Below are positions 1-8,474 of a stretch of DNA of 64,000 bases, piece after piece. Where the stretch lies: contig WTFG01000003.1 of the NCBI GenBank assembly GCA_009835005.1, positions 205,893 to 269,892 on the forward strand, in the 5' to 3' direction. A program made the position numbers and the translations under genes. The notes under the pieces were generated by a model that was given only the letters and a program-made list of their open reading frames with translations, was not told the origin of the DNA and did no database searches. This stretch comes from Flavobacteriaceae bacterium Ap0902 (GTDB lineage Bacteria > Bacteroidota > Bacteroidia > Flavobacteriales > Weeksellaceae). The stretch's first letter is position 1. The number at the start of each line of letters is the position of its first letter.

Positions 1-792
1 AGCATATTGAGTACAACCTTCAGCCAAACCTCATCATTCTTCGCCAGTGCGTTTTTGGTACCAGTCTATGTATTTTTATTATTATTATATAGAAAAGGAA
101 TCAAAAAAGGAATTACTTTTTTCTTTAGACCAGAGAAACGTGAGAGTGTAGAGCAAATATTGAATGAGGTACAAAGTGTTGGGAAAAGTTATATCATAGG
201 ATTATTTACCGTTATGTTAATTTTGGCAGTAATTAATAGCATCGCTTTATTAATAATTGGCGTAGATTATGCCATCATGTTTGGATGTTTAGCTGCGTTG
301 CTCATTATCATTCCTTATATTGGTACCTATCTTGGTGCTGCAATGCCCATTCTGTATGCGTTAGTTACCATTGATGCCACACATGCATTATTCGTTTTAA
401 TAGCATTTGTAGTAATTCAGGCCTTAGAAGGTAATATATTAACGCCAAAAATCGTTGGGAGTAACACCAGCGTAAATCCACTAACTGCATTTATTGCGTT
501 AATTGTAGGAGGTTATGTTTGGGGGATTTCTGGGATGATTCTATCTATTCCATTTGTAGCCATGTTAAAGAAAGTATTCCGTCATGTTTCTGGTTTACAA
601 CCATTATCACTATTAATGGGAGAGGAATTATATGAAAAAGATATCCATCTGCCCGCAGATCAGGATCAGATAGAGATACCAGAAGAATACAAGGCAGATG
701 ATGAGGATAAAAGTAAAAAATCCAGCAAAATTTCTAGGGTTTTACATAAATTATTTTTTGATAATAAGAAGTCCAAAGATTCAGATATCTAA
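1..792 (+). CDS. AI-2E family transporter, C-terminal part
   Basis: The reading frame is open from the first base of the window, so the 5' end of the gene lies outside; the TTG at base 7 is not a credible start. What remains (about 263 residues) has several hydrophobic membrane spans and the conserved pattern of the AI-2E/YdiK/PerM permease family (PF01594), including the IPYIGTYLGA loop and the GNILTPKIVG segment followed by a last helical hairpin. The last 60 residues are a charged cytoplasmic tail. Members are polytopic inner-membrane proteins of about 350 residues; some are linked to autoinducer-2 or Na+/H+ export, but the substrate here is unknown. The 3' end overlaps the convergent mgtE gene by 12 bases. 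Family assignment is firm; function is not. Confidence 0.85.
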   Translation, partial: SILSTTFSQTSSFFASAFLVPVYVFLLLLYRKGIKKGITFFFRPEKRESVEQILNEVQSVGKSYIIGLFTVMLILAVINSIALLIIGVDYAIMFGCLAALLIIIPYIGTYLGAAMPILYALVTIDATHALFVLIAFVVIQALEGNILTPKIVGSNTSVNPLTAFIALIVGGYVWGISGMILSIPFVAMLKKVFRHVSGLQPLSLLMGEELYEKDIHLPADQDQIEIPEEYKADDEDKSKKSSKISRVLHKLFFDNKKSKDSDI

Positions 793-2133
793 GATCATTC
801 TGGCAACTAAGAAATAAATAGAAATTCCCAATACATCATTACTGGTAGTGATAAATGGTCCCGTGGCAATCGCAGGATTAATTCCTCTTTTTTCTAAAAT
901 CAAAGGAATTAAAGTACCAATGATAGCCGCAACCAACACCACAGAAAATAGCGAAATAGAAATCGTGAGTCCTGCCCATAAATCACCGTATAGAATATAA
1001 CTAAACCCAAAAAGAATAACAGAAAGCGCTACCCCACTTATGATTCCCATAGAGATTTCTCTTAACAAATTACTCCACATACTACCCCTCATATTCCCCA
1101 TGGCAAGCGCCTGTACTACGATGGCAGAAGATTGAACCCCCATGTTCCCAGCCGTAGCAGCTATCAAGGGAATAAAGAGAATAAGCATAGGGATTTTGTT
1201 CATCGCCGTCAAATTCCCATCTAGGATTCTAGAACTAATCAAACTCCCTACTACACCAATCAGTAGCCATGGCAAGCGTGCTTTGGTTAAATCCCAAATG
1301 CTATCATGCATGTCTACATCCTCTGAGATACCAGAGGCTAATTGATAATCTTTCTCTGCCTCATCCCTAATGAAATCCAAGACATCATCCATCGTGATAT
1401 GCCCTACTAAAGTTCCTCTTTCATCTAGAACAGGCATTTCAAACCTATCATATTTCTGGATATCATTCGCCACATCCTCTGCAGTATCATTAATAGCTAC
1501 ATAATGAAACTTGGGATTAAACACATCTGCAATTTGCGTTCTAGAGGACGTAGTCAAAAGGCTTTTAAGACTTAAAGTCCCAAGCAATTTATCATGATCA
1601 TCTACCACATAAATAGAATACACTTCTTCCATATCCTCTGCCTGTTTACGCATTTCCTTCACTGCACGTATCACAGACCAATTGGCATTGACTTTCACCA
1701 ACTCTTTACCCATTAGCCCACCAGCGGTGTCCTCATCATAACGCAAAAGATCTACAATATCCTTGGCATGTTCCTCATCCAGGATTTCGCTAATTACCTC
1801 TTGCTTCTTGTCCTCTTCTAATTCTGAAAGTACATCTGCTGCATCATCAGATTCCAACTCATCTATGACTTCCTCTGCAATCTGTTTAGATGATAAGTTT
1901 TGAAGCAACTTCCTACGGTCTTCCTCTTCTAATTCCAAAAGTACTGCAGCAGAATCCTCATTATCTAGCACAGATAAAATAAAAAGTTGGTCTTCTAAAT
2001 ATATTTCATCAAAAAGTTCTGCAATATCTGCATTATGCAAATGTTCCAGAATTTCTAATGTCATCTTTGGGTTACGTTCCTCTAACGGAACTTCTAACTC
2101 TCTTAATACCTTATCTATACTCCAATCACTCAT
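781..2133 (-). CDS. mgtE: Magnesium transporter MgtE
   Basis: A 450-residue protein with the full MgtE architecture. Residues about 1-125 are the acidic helical N-domain with repeated Glu/Asp-rich helices, 130-255 are a CBS-domain pair (cytosolic Mg2+ sensor), and about 280-450 hold the five-helix membrane pore. The pore includes the region around AATAGNMGVQSSAI, matching the family's conserved permeation segment. It is expected to be a homodimeric, Mg2+-gated Mg2+ channel in the inner membrane. The start codon overlaps the end of rsmA by four bases (ATGA-type), which indicates translational coupling. The rsmA-mgtE pair is commonly seen in flavobacteria. Nothing unusual in the sequence. Confidence 0.95.
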   Translation of the reverse strand: MSDWSIDKVLRELEVPLEERNPKMTLEILEHLHNADIAELFDEIYLEDQLFILSVLDNEDSAAVLLELEEEDRRKLLQNLSSKQIAEEVIDELESDDAADVLSELEEDKKQEVISEILDEEHAKDIVDLLRYDEDTAGGLMGKELVKVNANWSVIRAVKEMRKQAEDMEEVYSIYVVDDHDKLLGTLSLKSLLTTSSRTQIADVFNPKFHYVAINDTAEDVANDIQKYDRFEMPVLDERGTLVGHITMDDVLDFIRDEAEKDYQLASGISEDVDMHDSIWDLTKARLPWLLIGVVGSLISSRILDGNLTAMNKIPMLILFIPLIAATAGNMGVQSSAIVVQALAMGNMRGSMWSNLLREISMGIISGVALSVILFGFSYILYGDLWAGLTISISLFSVVLVAAIIGTLIPLILEKRGINPAIATGPFITTSNDVLGISIYFLVARMILDI

Positions 2134-2900
2134 CCCGCCATGATTTTAGTTAGTGCTATAAAATCTTTTACTGTTAATTGCTCTGCCCGTAGATTAAACA
2201 CAGCATCCTCTTTATGGACCTCTGGAATACCAAGACTCTTCAAAGCATTGCGCAGCGTTTTTCTTCTTTGGCTAAATCCAGCTTTCACCACTTGTTTGAA
2301 TTTCTTATCCTCTACGCCGTCTAATGTTGTGCGTTTTCTAATCAATCTAATCACTCCAGATTTAACCCTAGGTGGTGGATTAAACACCTTTTCATTCACC
2401 GTGAATAAATATTCTACATCATAATAGGCTTGGACCAAAACCGATAAAATCCCATACGTCTTATTTCCAGAAGCAGAAGCAATACGTTCTGCCACCTCCC
2501 TTTGGAACATGCCTACAACCTCTGGCACCATTTCCTTCTCATCCAAAACTTTAAAGAGAATTTGAGAAGAAATATTATAAGGGAAATTTCCAATAATGGC
2601 AATAGGTCTATCAAACTTATCTAGAAAACTCATATTCAAAAAGTTTTCTGAATAGATTGGCAGATTTTGTTTAATCCCATTGTATTTTTCATTCAAAAAA
2701 TCAACAGACTCCGTATCAATTTCTACAGCAGTCACTTTCTTGCCATCATGGATTAGAAAATCTGTCAAAACTCCCATTCCAGGACCTATTTCTAAGACTT
2801 CCTCATAACCCTCCCACGTAAGAGATTCCGTGATCTTTTGTGCTATGTTTAAATCGGTTAAAAAATGTTGACCTAGGTGCTTTTTTGCTTTTACAGACAT
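2130..2900 (-). CDS. rsmA: 16S rRNA (adenine1518-N6/adenine1519-N6)-dimethyltransferase
   Basis: A 256-residue Rossmann-fold methyltransferase that dimethylates two adjacent adenines in the 3' terminal hairpin of 16S rRNA during 30S maturation. Visible signatures are the N-terminal KKHLGQHFL motif, SAM-binding motif I (EIGPGMG, residues 37-43) and the catalytic NFPY motif (residues 105-108), characteristic of N6-adenine methyltransferases of the KsgA/Dim1 family. The C-terminal small helical domain has the QRRKTLRN motif. Length is typical. It is the first gene of an rsmA-mgtE pair with a four-base overlap. Confidence 0.97.
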   Translation of the reverse strand: MSVKAKKHLGQHFLTDLNIAQKITESLTWEGYEEVLEIGPGMGVLTDFLIHDGKKVTAVEIDTESVDFLNEKYNGIKQNLPIYSENFLNMSFLDKFDRPIAIIGNFPYNISSQILFKVLDEKEMVPEVVGMFQREVAERIASASGNKTYGILSVLVQAYYDVEYLFTVNEKVFNPPPRVKSGVIRLIRKRTTLDGVEDKKFKQVVKAGFSQRRKTLRNALKSLGIPEVHKEDAVFNLRAEQLTVKDFIALTKIMAG

Positions 2901-2940
2901 GCTACAAAGTTCGTTAAAAATTATTTAAAAATGAGGTATT

Positions 2941-2972
2941 AAAAAGCCAGAAGTTTCAAGATAACATCTGGC
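2941..2972 (-). terminator. Rho-independent terminator after the asparaginase gene
   Basis: Read on the minus strand, GCCAGATGTT and AACTTCTGGC form a ten-base stem with one mismatch and a seven-base loop, followed by TTTTT. It lies between the end of the asparaginase gene and the start of rsmA, so it separates the two transcription units. Confidence 0.7.
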
Positions 2973-3004
2973 GTTTAGTATCTCAATAAAATAGAAACAA
3001 AATT

Positions 3005-3988
3005 TTACTTTTTATATAATTCTACTGTGATTTTCCCATCTTCTGTAATCGCCCCACGGAACATCCCTTGCGTATTGAAATCCATCGATACATTGCCGTT
3101 TTTATCCAATGCAATCATACCTCCATTTCCACCTAGTTTCTCTATATGATTAAGCACTTCTTTTACACTTCTGCTAACGGATTGTTTGCCATACATCATG
3201 CGAGCCGCCACATCATAGGCCGCCACACTTCTTATATAATATTCTCCCCAACCTGTACTAGAAACACCAACTTCCCCGTTGACATAAGTTCCTGCGCCAA
3301 TAATAGGTGAATCCCCGATTCTAGCCCATCTCTTGTTGCTCATACCCCCCGTAGAAGTACCAGCCGATAAATTTCCTTCCTGGTCTAAAGCCACAGCACC
3401 CACAGTTCCGAATTTCCAATCTGGATAATCTAAATCAATCGAACCTACCTTTTTCTCTTCTTTCTCTACAATCGATTGCAGTTGTTTAAATCTCCTTTCT
3501 GTCCAGAAATATACAGGACTCACCATCTCTAATCCCTGTTCTTTGGCAAATAATTCTGCCCCTTCCCTACTCAATAACACATGTGGGGAGTTATCCATCA
3601 CCGCTCTCGCCGCTAATATGGGATTTTTCACATTCGTAACCCCTGCCACAGCACCCGCATTTTCTGTTTTCCCATACATAATAGAAGCATCTAGTTCATT
3701 GCGCCCATCATGGGTAAACACAGCACCTTTCCCAGCGTTAAATAACGGGGAATTCTCTAAAACCATAATCGCAGATTGCACCGCCTCCAAACTATTTTCA
3801 CCAGCCTGTATCTCTGCATATCCCGCTTTTAGCGCCTCTTCTAATTTCGCTTTATAGGCTACTTCTTCCTCCGCACTTACATTTTCTTGGTTGATAGTTC
3901 CAGCACCCCCGTGAATAACCAACACATATTTCTCTTGCGCATTTAACCAACCAGCAACCACAAATAATAATAAAACTAAATATTTCAT
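3005..3988 (-). CDS. Secreted isoaspartyl peptidase/L-asparaginase (Ntn hydrolase)
   Basis: A plant-type asparaginase (family T2) that hydrolyses L-asparagine and/or beta-aspartyl dipeptides. I start it at the ATG at 3988 rather than the upstream TTG because this leaves a clean signal peptide (residues 1-18, ending LNAQ), suggesting periplasmic location; the product is 327 residues. The HGGAG motif is at residues 26-30. The autoprocessing site is Gly194/Thr195 (FGTVGAV), so Thr195 is the expected N-terminal nucleophile of the beta subunit. The substrate-binding TSTGG motif is at 211-215. Downstream it is closed by a hairpin terminator. The upstream side holds the candidate structured RNA on the same strand. 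Confidence 0.92.
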   Translation of the reverse strand: MKYLVLLLFVVAGWLNAQEKYVLVIHGGAGTINQENVSAEEEVAYKAKLEEALKAGYAEIQAGENSLEAVQSAIMVLENSPLFNAGKGAVFTHDGRNELDASIMYGKTENAGAVAGVTNVKNPILAARAVMDNSPHVLLSREGAELFAKEQGLEMVSPVYFWTERRFKQLQSIVEKEEKKVGSIDLDYPDWKFGTVGAVALDQEGNLSAGTSTGGMSNKRWARIGDSPIIGAGTYVNGEVGVSSTGWGEYYIRSVAAYDVAARMMYGKQSVSRSVKEVLNHIEKLGGNGGMIALDKNGNVSMDFNTQGMFRGAITEDGKITVELYKK

Positions 3989-4055
3989 ATCCCATAATTT
4001 GAAGCTCAATATAGCACAATTTGACTAAAACATGGCCGATTTAATTCATTTATTT

Positions 4056-4199
4056 GGAGCCACTTCCCGCTTTACATTCCTATCTTTTCCCTATATGGCT
4101 TATAAAATTTTGCGAAGAATGAGCTTCCGCTGGTCGCTATTCCCTGCCGCATTTTATCAGCGCCCTATAGAAAAAAGGATATCCATTACAATCGGGGCT
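4056..4199 (-). ncRNA. Candidate structured RNA upstream of the asparaginase gene
   Basis: No credible protein is encoded here. Read on the minus strand the segment starts AGCCCCGAT and ends GCGGGAAGTGGCTCC, so AGCC/GGCT can close the structure. Inside, the strand at 4165-4181 (TATCCTTTTTTCTATAG) can pair with the strand at 4079-4095 (TATAGGGAAAAGATAGG) in a long helix with a few G-U pairs, enclosing about 70 variable bases. From memory, sequences of this pattern (AGCCC-GAT...ATCCTTTT...AAAAGATA...GCGGGA..GGCTCC) recur between genes in flavobacterial genomes. It may be a known flavobacterial RNA motif; I cannot test this here. It could also be the 5' leader of the asparaginase mRNA. Confidence 0.45.
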
Positions 4200-4249
4200 A
4201 TTAAAATAATTAAAGCTTTGTATATTTATATCATCATCAAGTGAGAAAT

Positions 4250-4504
4250 ATGAATAAATATATTTTAATAATCACTTGGAGTAGTATTTTTTTAGAAATA
4301 CTACTTTTTGGAGCAATATTTATGGAACAAAAAAAGAAAATGTACCTTTTCATTTTAGGTGTTCTTTTCCATTTTTTAATATTCTTTTTTTTAGGATTGT
4401 TTAGTTTCTTTTTAGTTATGACCGCTGGTTTAGCTCTCTATTTATTACCAACAACATTAAAAATTTTTAAAAATGAATATATATATAGAAAATCAAAGAT
4501 TTAG
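4250..4504 (+). CDS. Small hydrophobic membrane protein, unknown
   Basis: Encodes 84 residues starting at ATG 4250; a GTG nine bases upstream is also in frame. The product is almost entirely hydrophobic, with three likely membrane helices separated by a short basic stretch (MEQKKKM). I recognise no family. The last 32 bases overlap the start of the next gene in another frame, so the two are probably translated together. Base composition is more AT-rich than the flanking housekeeping genes. The pair sits in a non-syntenic pocket between the asparaginase and carbonic anhydrase genes, next to repeat-like DNA, which suggests acquired or accessory DNA. Confidence 0.55.
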   Translation: MNKYILIITWSSIFLEILLFGAIFMEQKKKMYLFILGVLFHFLIFFFLGLFSFFLVMTAGLALYLLPTTLKIFKNEYIYRKSKI

Positions 4505-4955
4505 TCAATACTGGCTTTGGCTTATACTAATTATAATTTTTTCAGGCATACTTTATGATGGAACTCAACATTTTACAAATTATCCATCAACATCAGCAAT
4601 TATAGGATTATGTATCACTTTCTTAATCATACTTTTTTTTATTATTCTCAAATTGAGAGTAGTAATATCTGAAGATGGGATAGCATATTCTTTTTTTCCA
4701 ATAATTAAAGAAAAACATTTAAGTTGGGATAAAATTAATACTATTGCATTGATTGAATATAATCCTATTAGAGAATTTGGAGGTTGGGGATTTAGATACA
4801 ACCCAAGTAAAAATATAAAAGCCTATAATACAGGTGGAAATGTTGGATTGTTAATAAATAAAAACTTACTAATCGGCTTGAAAAAACCAACTAAATTTCA
4901 ACTCTTCTTGAGTGAAAATATTACCATTAGAAATAAAATAGTTATTAAAAAATAA
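4473..4955 (+). CDS. Membrane protein with two N-terminal helices and a PH-like tail, unknown
   Basis: A 160-residue protein. Residues about 13-32 and 43-62 are hydrophobic helices. The rest is a soluble beta-rich part, with a segment running from RVVISEDGIAYSFFP to a Trp/Gly-rich loop (FGGWGFRY). This resembles the layout of small bacterial PH-like membrane proteins, but the similarity is only by eye. It overlaps the preceding small membrane-protein gene by 32 bases. Ten bases after its stop a repeat-like tract begins (TACAACAAGGG...), the arrangement seen for accessory single-gene units in flavobacteria. No function can be assigned. Confidence 0.6.
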   Translation: MNIYIENQRFSQYWLWLILIIIFSGILYDGTQHFTNYPSTSAIIGLCITFLIILFFIILKLRVVISEDGIAYSFFPIIKEKHLSWDKINTIALIEYNPIREFGGWGFRYNPSKNIKAYNTGGNVGLLINKNLLIGLKKPTKFQLFLSENITIRNKIVIKK

Positions 4956-5588
4956 AAACGTCATACAACAAGGGTAGCTGATGCACAACTCCCTTTTTCA
5001 TAAGCAAATTGCATTTTTCTATAAAACTAACCTTTTTTAAAGCTTTCTAAGCGATTTTATTCTTTGCGCTTTCCATAAAGTAGGGAAGTTTTGAAGTAAA
5101 TGGCATGACTTAAAATGTTTGATTTTGCGCCTATTAACCGAGTTAAATAAAAATTATCCTTTAGAACTAAGCTATCTAGGCTTAAACTGTAAAATAATTT
5201 CGGCGTGAATTCTTTATTTCCTTGCTCACTTAAAATTACTGAATTTCAATATTTTATGCAATGACTTTGATTTTATTTCTTTACTTTTGGTTTGAGTTAC
5301 AGAATAGTTGTGCAACGGGTACGAAGTATATAGCTCATAGCTAGTTAGTTGATTTCCTTAAAATTAAGGCATATTTAAAAAGTCCTCAAATTTTCATATT
5401 TGACGATTTTCAATAAAAAAGATAAATAGTAAAATTTAAAAATCTAACTTGTGCTTAATCCTAAGATAATATCTAATTTATACGATACCTGCCATATACA
5501 AGATCGTTAGCTTGAATGCAGGAGCAAGTTTGCGAAATGAAAAATGAGCTGGAAATTTTATATCTTTATTAATTGAAATATTTCACCC
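4956..5588 (+). repeat. Repeat-like non-coding tract (633 bases)
   Basis: No gene of credible length is present. Near its left end lies TGCACAACT (4982-4990), and its exact reverse complement AGTTGTGCA lies at 5306-5314, so about 330 bases are bounded by a nine-base inverted repeat. The part from 5306 to about 5545 (GTTGTGCAACGGGTACG..., then CTAGTTAGTTGATTTCC..., ending CGTTAGCTTGAATGCAGG) resembles, from memory, intergenic sequence dispersed in many flavobacterial genomes beside small accessory genes. It could be a recombination unit or a decayed element; no transposase or integrase is visible. A promoter for the carbonic anhydrase gene may lie at the right end. Confidence 0.4.
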
Positions 5589-6218
5589 ATGGAACTAAAA
5601 GATATTTTTGATAACAATAAAAAATGGATCGCAACTAAGCTGGAAGAGAATCCAGACTATTTTGAGGAATTAAATAAAGGGCAGACCCCAGAAATTCTCT
5701 ACATTGGTTGTTCGGATTCCAGAGTTACCGCAGAGGATATTATGGGATTAAAACCAGGTGAGTTATTTGTGCATAGAAATATAGCTAATATTGTTAACGC
5801 TATAGACATGAATGCCCAAAGTGTAATCAACTATGCTGTTTCTAAATTAAAAGTTAAACATATCATTGTATGTGGGCATTACGCTTGTGGTGGAGTAAAA
5901 GCTGCCATGGTAGCAAAAGATTTGGGCATCCTAAACCCATGGCTAAGAAATATACGCGATGTGTATCGCCATTATAATGATGAACTCAATAGCATTGAGG
6001 ATGAACAGAAACGCTATGATAGGTTAGTAGAGTTAAACGTGAAAGAGCAAGCCATTAATGTGGTGAAAATGGCTGCTGTGCAGAAAGCCATGCGCGGTAG
6101 AGGGATGCAGGTTCATGGTTGGGTATTTGATATGAAAAATGGAAATTTAATTGATTTAAAAATTGATTTTAATGCAATTTTAGAAGAAATTATGGAAATT
6201 TATAGATTAGAAGAGTAA
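5589..6218 (+). CDS. can: Beta-class carbonic anhydrase
   Basis: A 209-residue cytosolic zinc enzyme interconverting CO2 and bicarbonate. Zinc ligands and catalytic residues are visible: Cys41 and the Asp43/Arg45 dyad in the CSDSR motif, then His97 and Cys100 in CGHYACGG. These are the standard beta-class signatures. The C-terminal segment HGWVFDMKNGNL is also typical. It lacks a signal peptide. The gene is followed 63 bases later by a DUF72 gene on the same strand, and no terminator is obvious between them. The likely role is supplying bicarbonate to carboxylases. Confidence 0.95.
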   Translation: MELKDIFDNNKKWIATKLEENPDYFEELNKGQTPEILYIGCSDSRVTAEDIMGLKPGELFVHRNIANIVNAIDMNAQSVINYAVSKLKVKHIIVCGHYACGGVKAAMVAKDLGILNPWLRNIRDVYRHYNDELNSIEDEQKRYDRLVELNVKEQAINVVKMAAVQKAMRGRGMQVHGWVFDMKNGNLIDLKIDFNAILEEIMEIYRLEE

Positions 6219-6281
6219 CATGACTACACTTTTTCAAGATTAATAAGCTAATTCCTTTTTAATAATCTATGATACTGCGCT

Positions 6282-7190
6282 ATGAAATTTGGGAAGATTG
6301 ATGTTTTAAACGGAATAGATTTTTCATTACCACCAGATCATCCAGAAACTGCAAACATTTTAAAACAAAATGCGTCTGGTGATTCGTTACCAGATGTTTA
6401 CGTGGGATGTGCGAAATGGAATAAACAAGATTTAAAAAATTTCTATCCCAGAGGAACCAAAGATGAATTGGCCTATTATGCAACACAATTTAATGCGATA
6501 GAAATGAATGCTGGTTTCTATAGAATATTCCCCAAAGAACAATTTGAGAAATGGGCATATAAAGTTACGCCTGGATTTAAGTTTTTTCCTAAAATTTACC
6601 AAGGAATTAGCCATTGGAAACGATTACAAAATGCAGAAAACTATGTAGAAGAAAATATAAATGCAATCTTGAGGCTAGAAGCGCATTTGGGAATGCCCTT
6701 TATCCAAATGCATCAAAATTTTAGTCCGAAACCAGAAAATGTAGAAACGCTAGAAAACTTCATTCAAAATGTATGGCCCGCGAAATTCCCCCTCGCTTTT
6801 GAATTACGCCATGAGGATTGGTTTAATAATCCACCACTAACAGATGAGGTATTTAATTTATTTGAGAAGAATCAAATTACCAACATTATCACAGATACAG
6901 CAGGCAGAAGGGATATGTTGCACATGAGATTGACCACACGCGCAGCTTTCATTAGGTACGTTGGCTCAAACGATAAAATCTTAGATTATAAGCGTGCAGA
7001 AAAATGGACACAACGTATCAAACAATGGAGTGATTTAGGTATTCAAAAAGTATTTTTCTTTGTGCATCAACATAAAGAAGAAGAAAGTGTAGCTATAGCC
7101 AAATTCTTTATAGAAAAATTAAATGACGTATTAGGAACAGAATTAAAAGTTCCTTTATTGAAAGAGGATACTCCTAAACTAGATTTATAA
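6282..7190 (+). CDS. DUF72 domain protein
   Basis: A 302-residue soluble protein of the DUF72/YecE family (PF01904), a TIM-barrel-like fold of unknown biochemical role. Visible family features are the VGCAKWNK opening around residue 46, the FNAIEMNAGFYR segment, GFKFFPKIYQGISH, the FELRHEDWF motif, and a C-terminal KVFFFVHQHKEEES stretch where the family usually has a conserved Asn/His pattern. It may be cotranscribed with the carbonic anhydrase gene. It converges on menB with only 12 bases between the stops. Domain assignment is confident; function is not known. Confidence 0.88.
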   Translation: MKFGKIDVLNGIDFSLPPDHPETANILKQNASGDSLPDVYVGCAKWNKQDLKNFYPRGTKDELAYYATQFNAIEMNAGFYRIFPKEQFEKWAYKVTPGFKFFPKIYQGISHWKRLQNAENYVEENINAILRLEAHLGMPFIQMHQNFSPKPENVETLENFIQNVWPAKFPLAFELRHEDWFNNPPLTDEVFNLFEKNQITNIITDTAGRRDMLHMRLTTRAAFIRYVGSNDKILDYKRAEKWTQRIKQWSDLGIQKVFFFVHQHKEEESVAIAKFFIEKLNDVLGTELKVPLLKEDTPKLDL

Positions 7191-7202
7191 ACGGTAGATA
7201 AA

Positions 7203-8048
7203 TTATGGAATCCATTTTTTGTCAAAATTAGGTTTACGTTTTTCTAGGAAAGCATCTCTACCTTCTTTAGCTTCATCTGTCATATAAGCCAAACGCGTAG
7301 CCTCTCCAGCAAAGACCTGCTGTCCAACCATTCCATCATCTGTTAAATTCATCGCGAACTTCAACATTTTAATAGATATTGGGGATTTGGCTAAAATCTC
7401 CTGTGCCCACTCATAAGCTGTTTTTTCTAAATCATTATGAGGAACTACCGCATTCACCATTCCCATATCATAAGCCTCTTGGGCAGAATAATTTCTACCT
7501 AGAAAAAATATTTCTCTTGCTCTTTTTTGCCCTACCATTTTAGCTAAATAGGCAGATCCATATCCACCATCAAAACTGGTAACATCAGCATCGGTTTGTT
7601 TAAATATAGCATGCTCCTTACTTGCTAGCGTCATATCACATACCACATGCAAACTATGTCCTCCACCTACAGCCCAACCATTCACTACAGCAATAACAGC
7701 TTTGGGCATAAACCGAATCATACGCTGCACCTCTAGTATATTTAATCTGTGGTATCCATCATCCCCTACATATCCTTCTTTGCCCCTAGCCGTTTGATCT
7801 CCTCCACTACAAAAAGAATATACACCATCTTTAGAAGATGGTCCTTCTGAGCTTAACAGGACAACCCCTATAGATGTATCCTCATGGGCATCATAAAAAG
7901 CTTTAATAAGTTCTGACGTTGTTTTAGGACGAAAAGCATTTCTAACATCTGGTCTATTAAATGCAATTCTAGCAACACCGTTATATTTTCTATATGTAAT
8001 ATCCGTAAAGTCAAACCCCTCTACATCTTTCCAATTAATCTCACTCAT
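7203..8048 (-). CDS. menB: 1,4-dihydroxy-2-naphthoyl-CoA synthase
   Basis: A crotonase-fold enzyme of 281 residues that closes the second ring of the naphthoquinone during menaquinone synthesis (o-succinylbenzoyl-CoA to DHNA-CoA). Diagnostic features are the ITYRKYNGVARIAFNRP start, FCSGGDQ and the oxyanion-hole region AVVNGWAVGGGHSLH. TDADVTSFDGGYGSAYLA is the MenB-specific segment that distinguishes it from generic enoyl-CoA hydratases. The C-terminal EGRDAFLEKRKPNFDKKW also matches MenB. No other men genes are in the window, so the pathway is dispersed. Confidence 0.96.
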   Translation of the reverse strand: MSEINWKDVEGFDFTDITYRKYNGVARIAFNRPDVRNAFRPKTTSELIKAFYDAHEDTSIGVVLLSSEGPSSKDGVYSFCSGGDQTARGKEGYVGDDGYHRLNILEVQRMIRFMPKAVIAVVNGWAVGGGHSLHVVCDMTLASKEHAIFKQTDADVTSFDGGYGSAYLAKMVGQKRAREIFFLGRNYSAQEAYDMGMVNAVVPHNDLEKTAYEWAQEILAKSPISIKMLKFAMNLTDDGMVGQQVFAGEATRLAYMTDEAKEGRDAFLEKRKPNFDKKWIP

Positions 8049-8131
8049 ACATACATAATTAATTTATTAATCTAATTTACTTAATTTCTGATTTAAATGA
8101 AACAATTTAGTCAATTCATTTAGGGTTGTCC

Positions 8132-8164
8132 AAAAAAAAACCATTCATTTTTTTGAATGGTTTT
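8132..8164 (-). terminator. Terminator after rpmA
   Basis: AACCATTCA and TGAATGGTT pair in a nine-base stem around a short A-rich loop (minus-strand reading), followed by a run of nine T. It ends the rplU-rpmA unit about 25 bases after the rpmA stop. Confidence 0.8.
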
Positions 8165-8187
8165 CTTATATCTATTAAAAACTTAAA

Positions 8188-8448
8188 TTATTCTGCGCTT
8201 GGCTCTACAGACACAAAGGATCTGTTTTCCGCTTTCTTACGAAATACAACCTTTCCATCTACTAATGCAAATAAAGTGTGATCTTTACCAATCCCTACGT
8301 TATCACCAGGGTGGTGTTTTGTACCCCTTTGTCTAACGATGATATTACCCGCTTTGCAGCTTTGTCCTCCAAATATTTTTACTCCTAAACGTTTTGATAT
8401 AGAATCACGACCGTTTTTGGAACTACCGACTCCTTTCTTATGTGCCAT
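8188..8448 (-). CDS. rpmA: 50S ribosomal protein L27
   Basis: An 86-residue basic protein with the invariant N-terminal [15 protein letters not shown]. That tail reaches the peptidyl-transferase centre. The core holds [22 protein letters not shown]. The start keeps Ala-His right after Met, so there is no N-terminal cleavage extension of the kind found in Firmicutes. It follows rplU by 26 bases and is terminated by a strong hairpin, forming the usual two-gene operon. Confidence 0.98.
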   Translation of the reverse strand: MAHKKGVGSSKNGRDSISKRLGVKIFGGQSCKAGNIIVRQRGTKHHPGDNVGIGKDHTLFALVDGKVVFRKKAENRSFVSVEPSAE

Positions 8449-8474
8449 GGTTTAAAATTTTTACTTTAAATTAA

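Noticed and set aside
4032..4244. 70-residue open frame on the plus strand
   Set aside because: It runs antisense through the candidate structured RNA, has no recognisable domain, and its composition follows the RNA pairing rather than a protein pattern.
4956..5588. Insertion sequence or integron with integrase
   Set aside because: No transposase, integrase or target-site duplication is visible; the tract is kept only as repeat-like.
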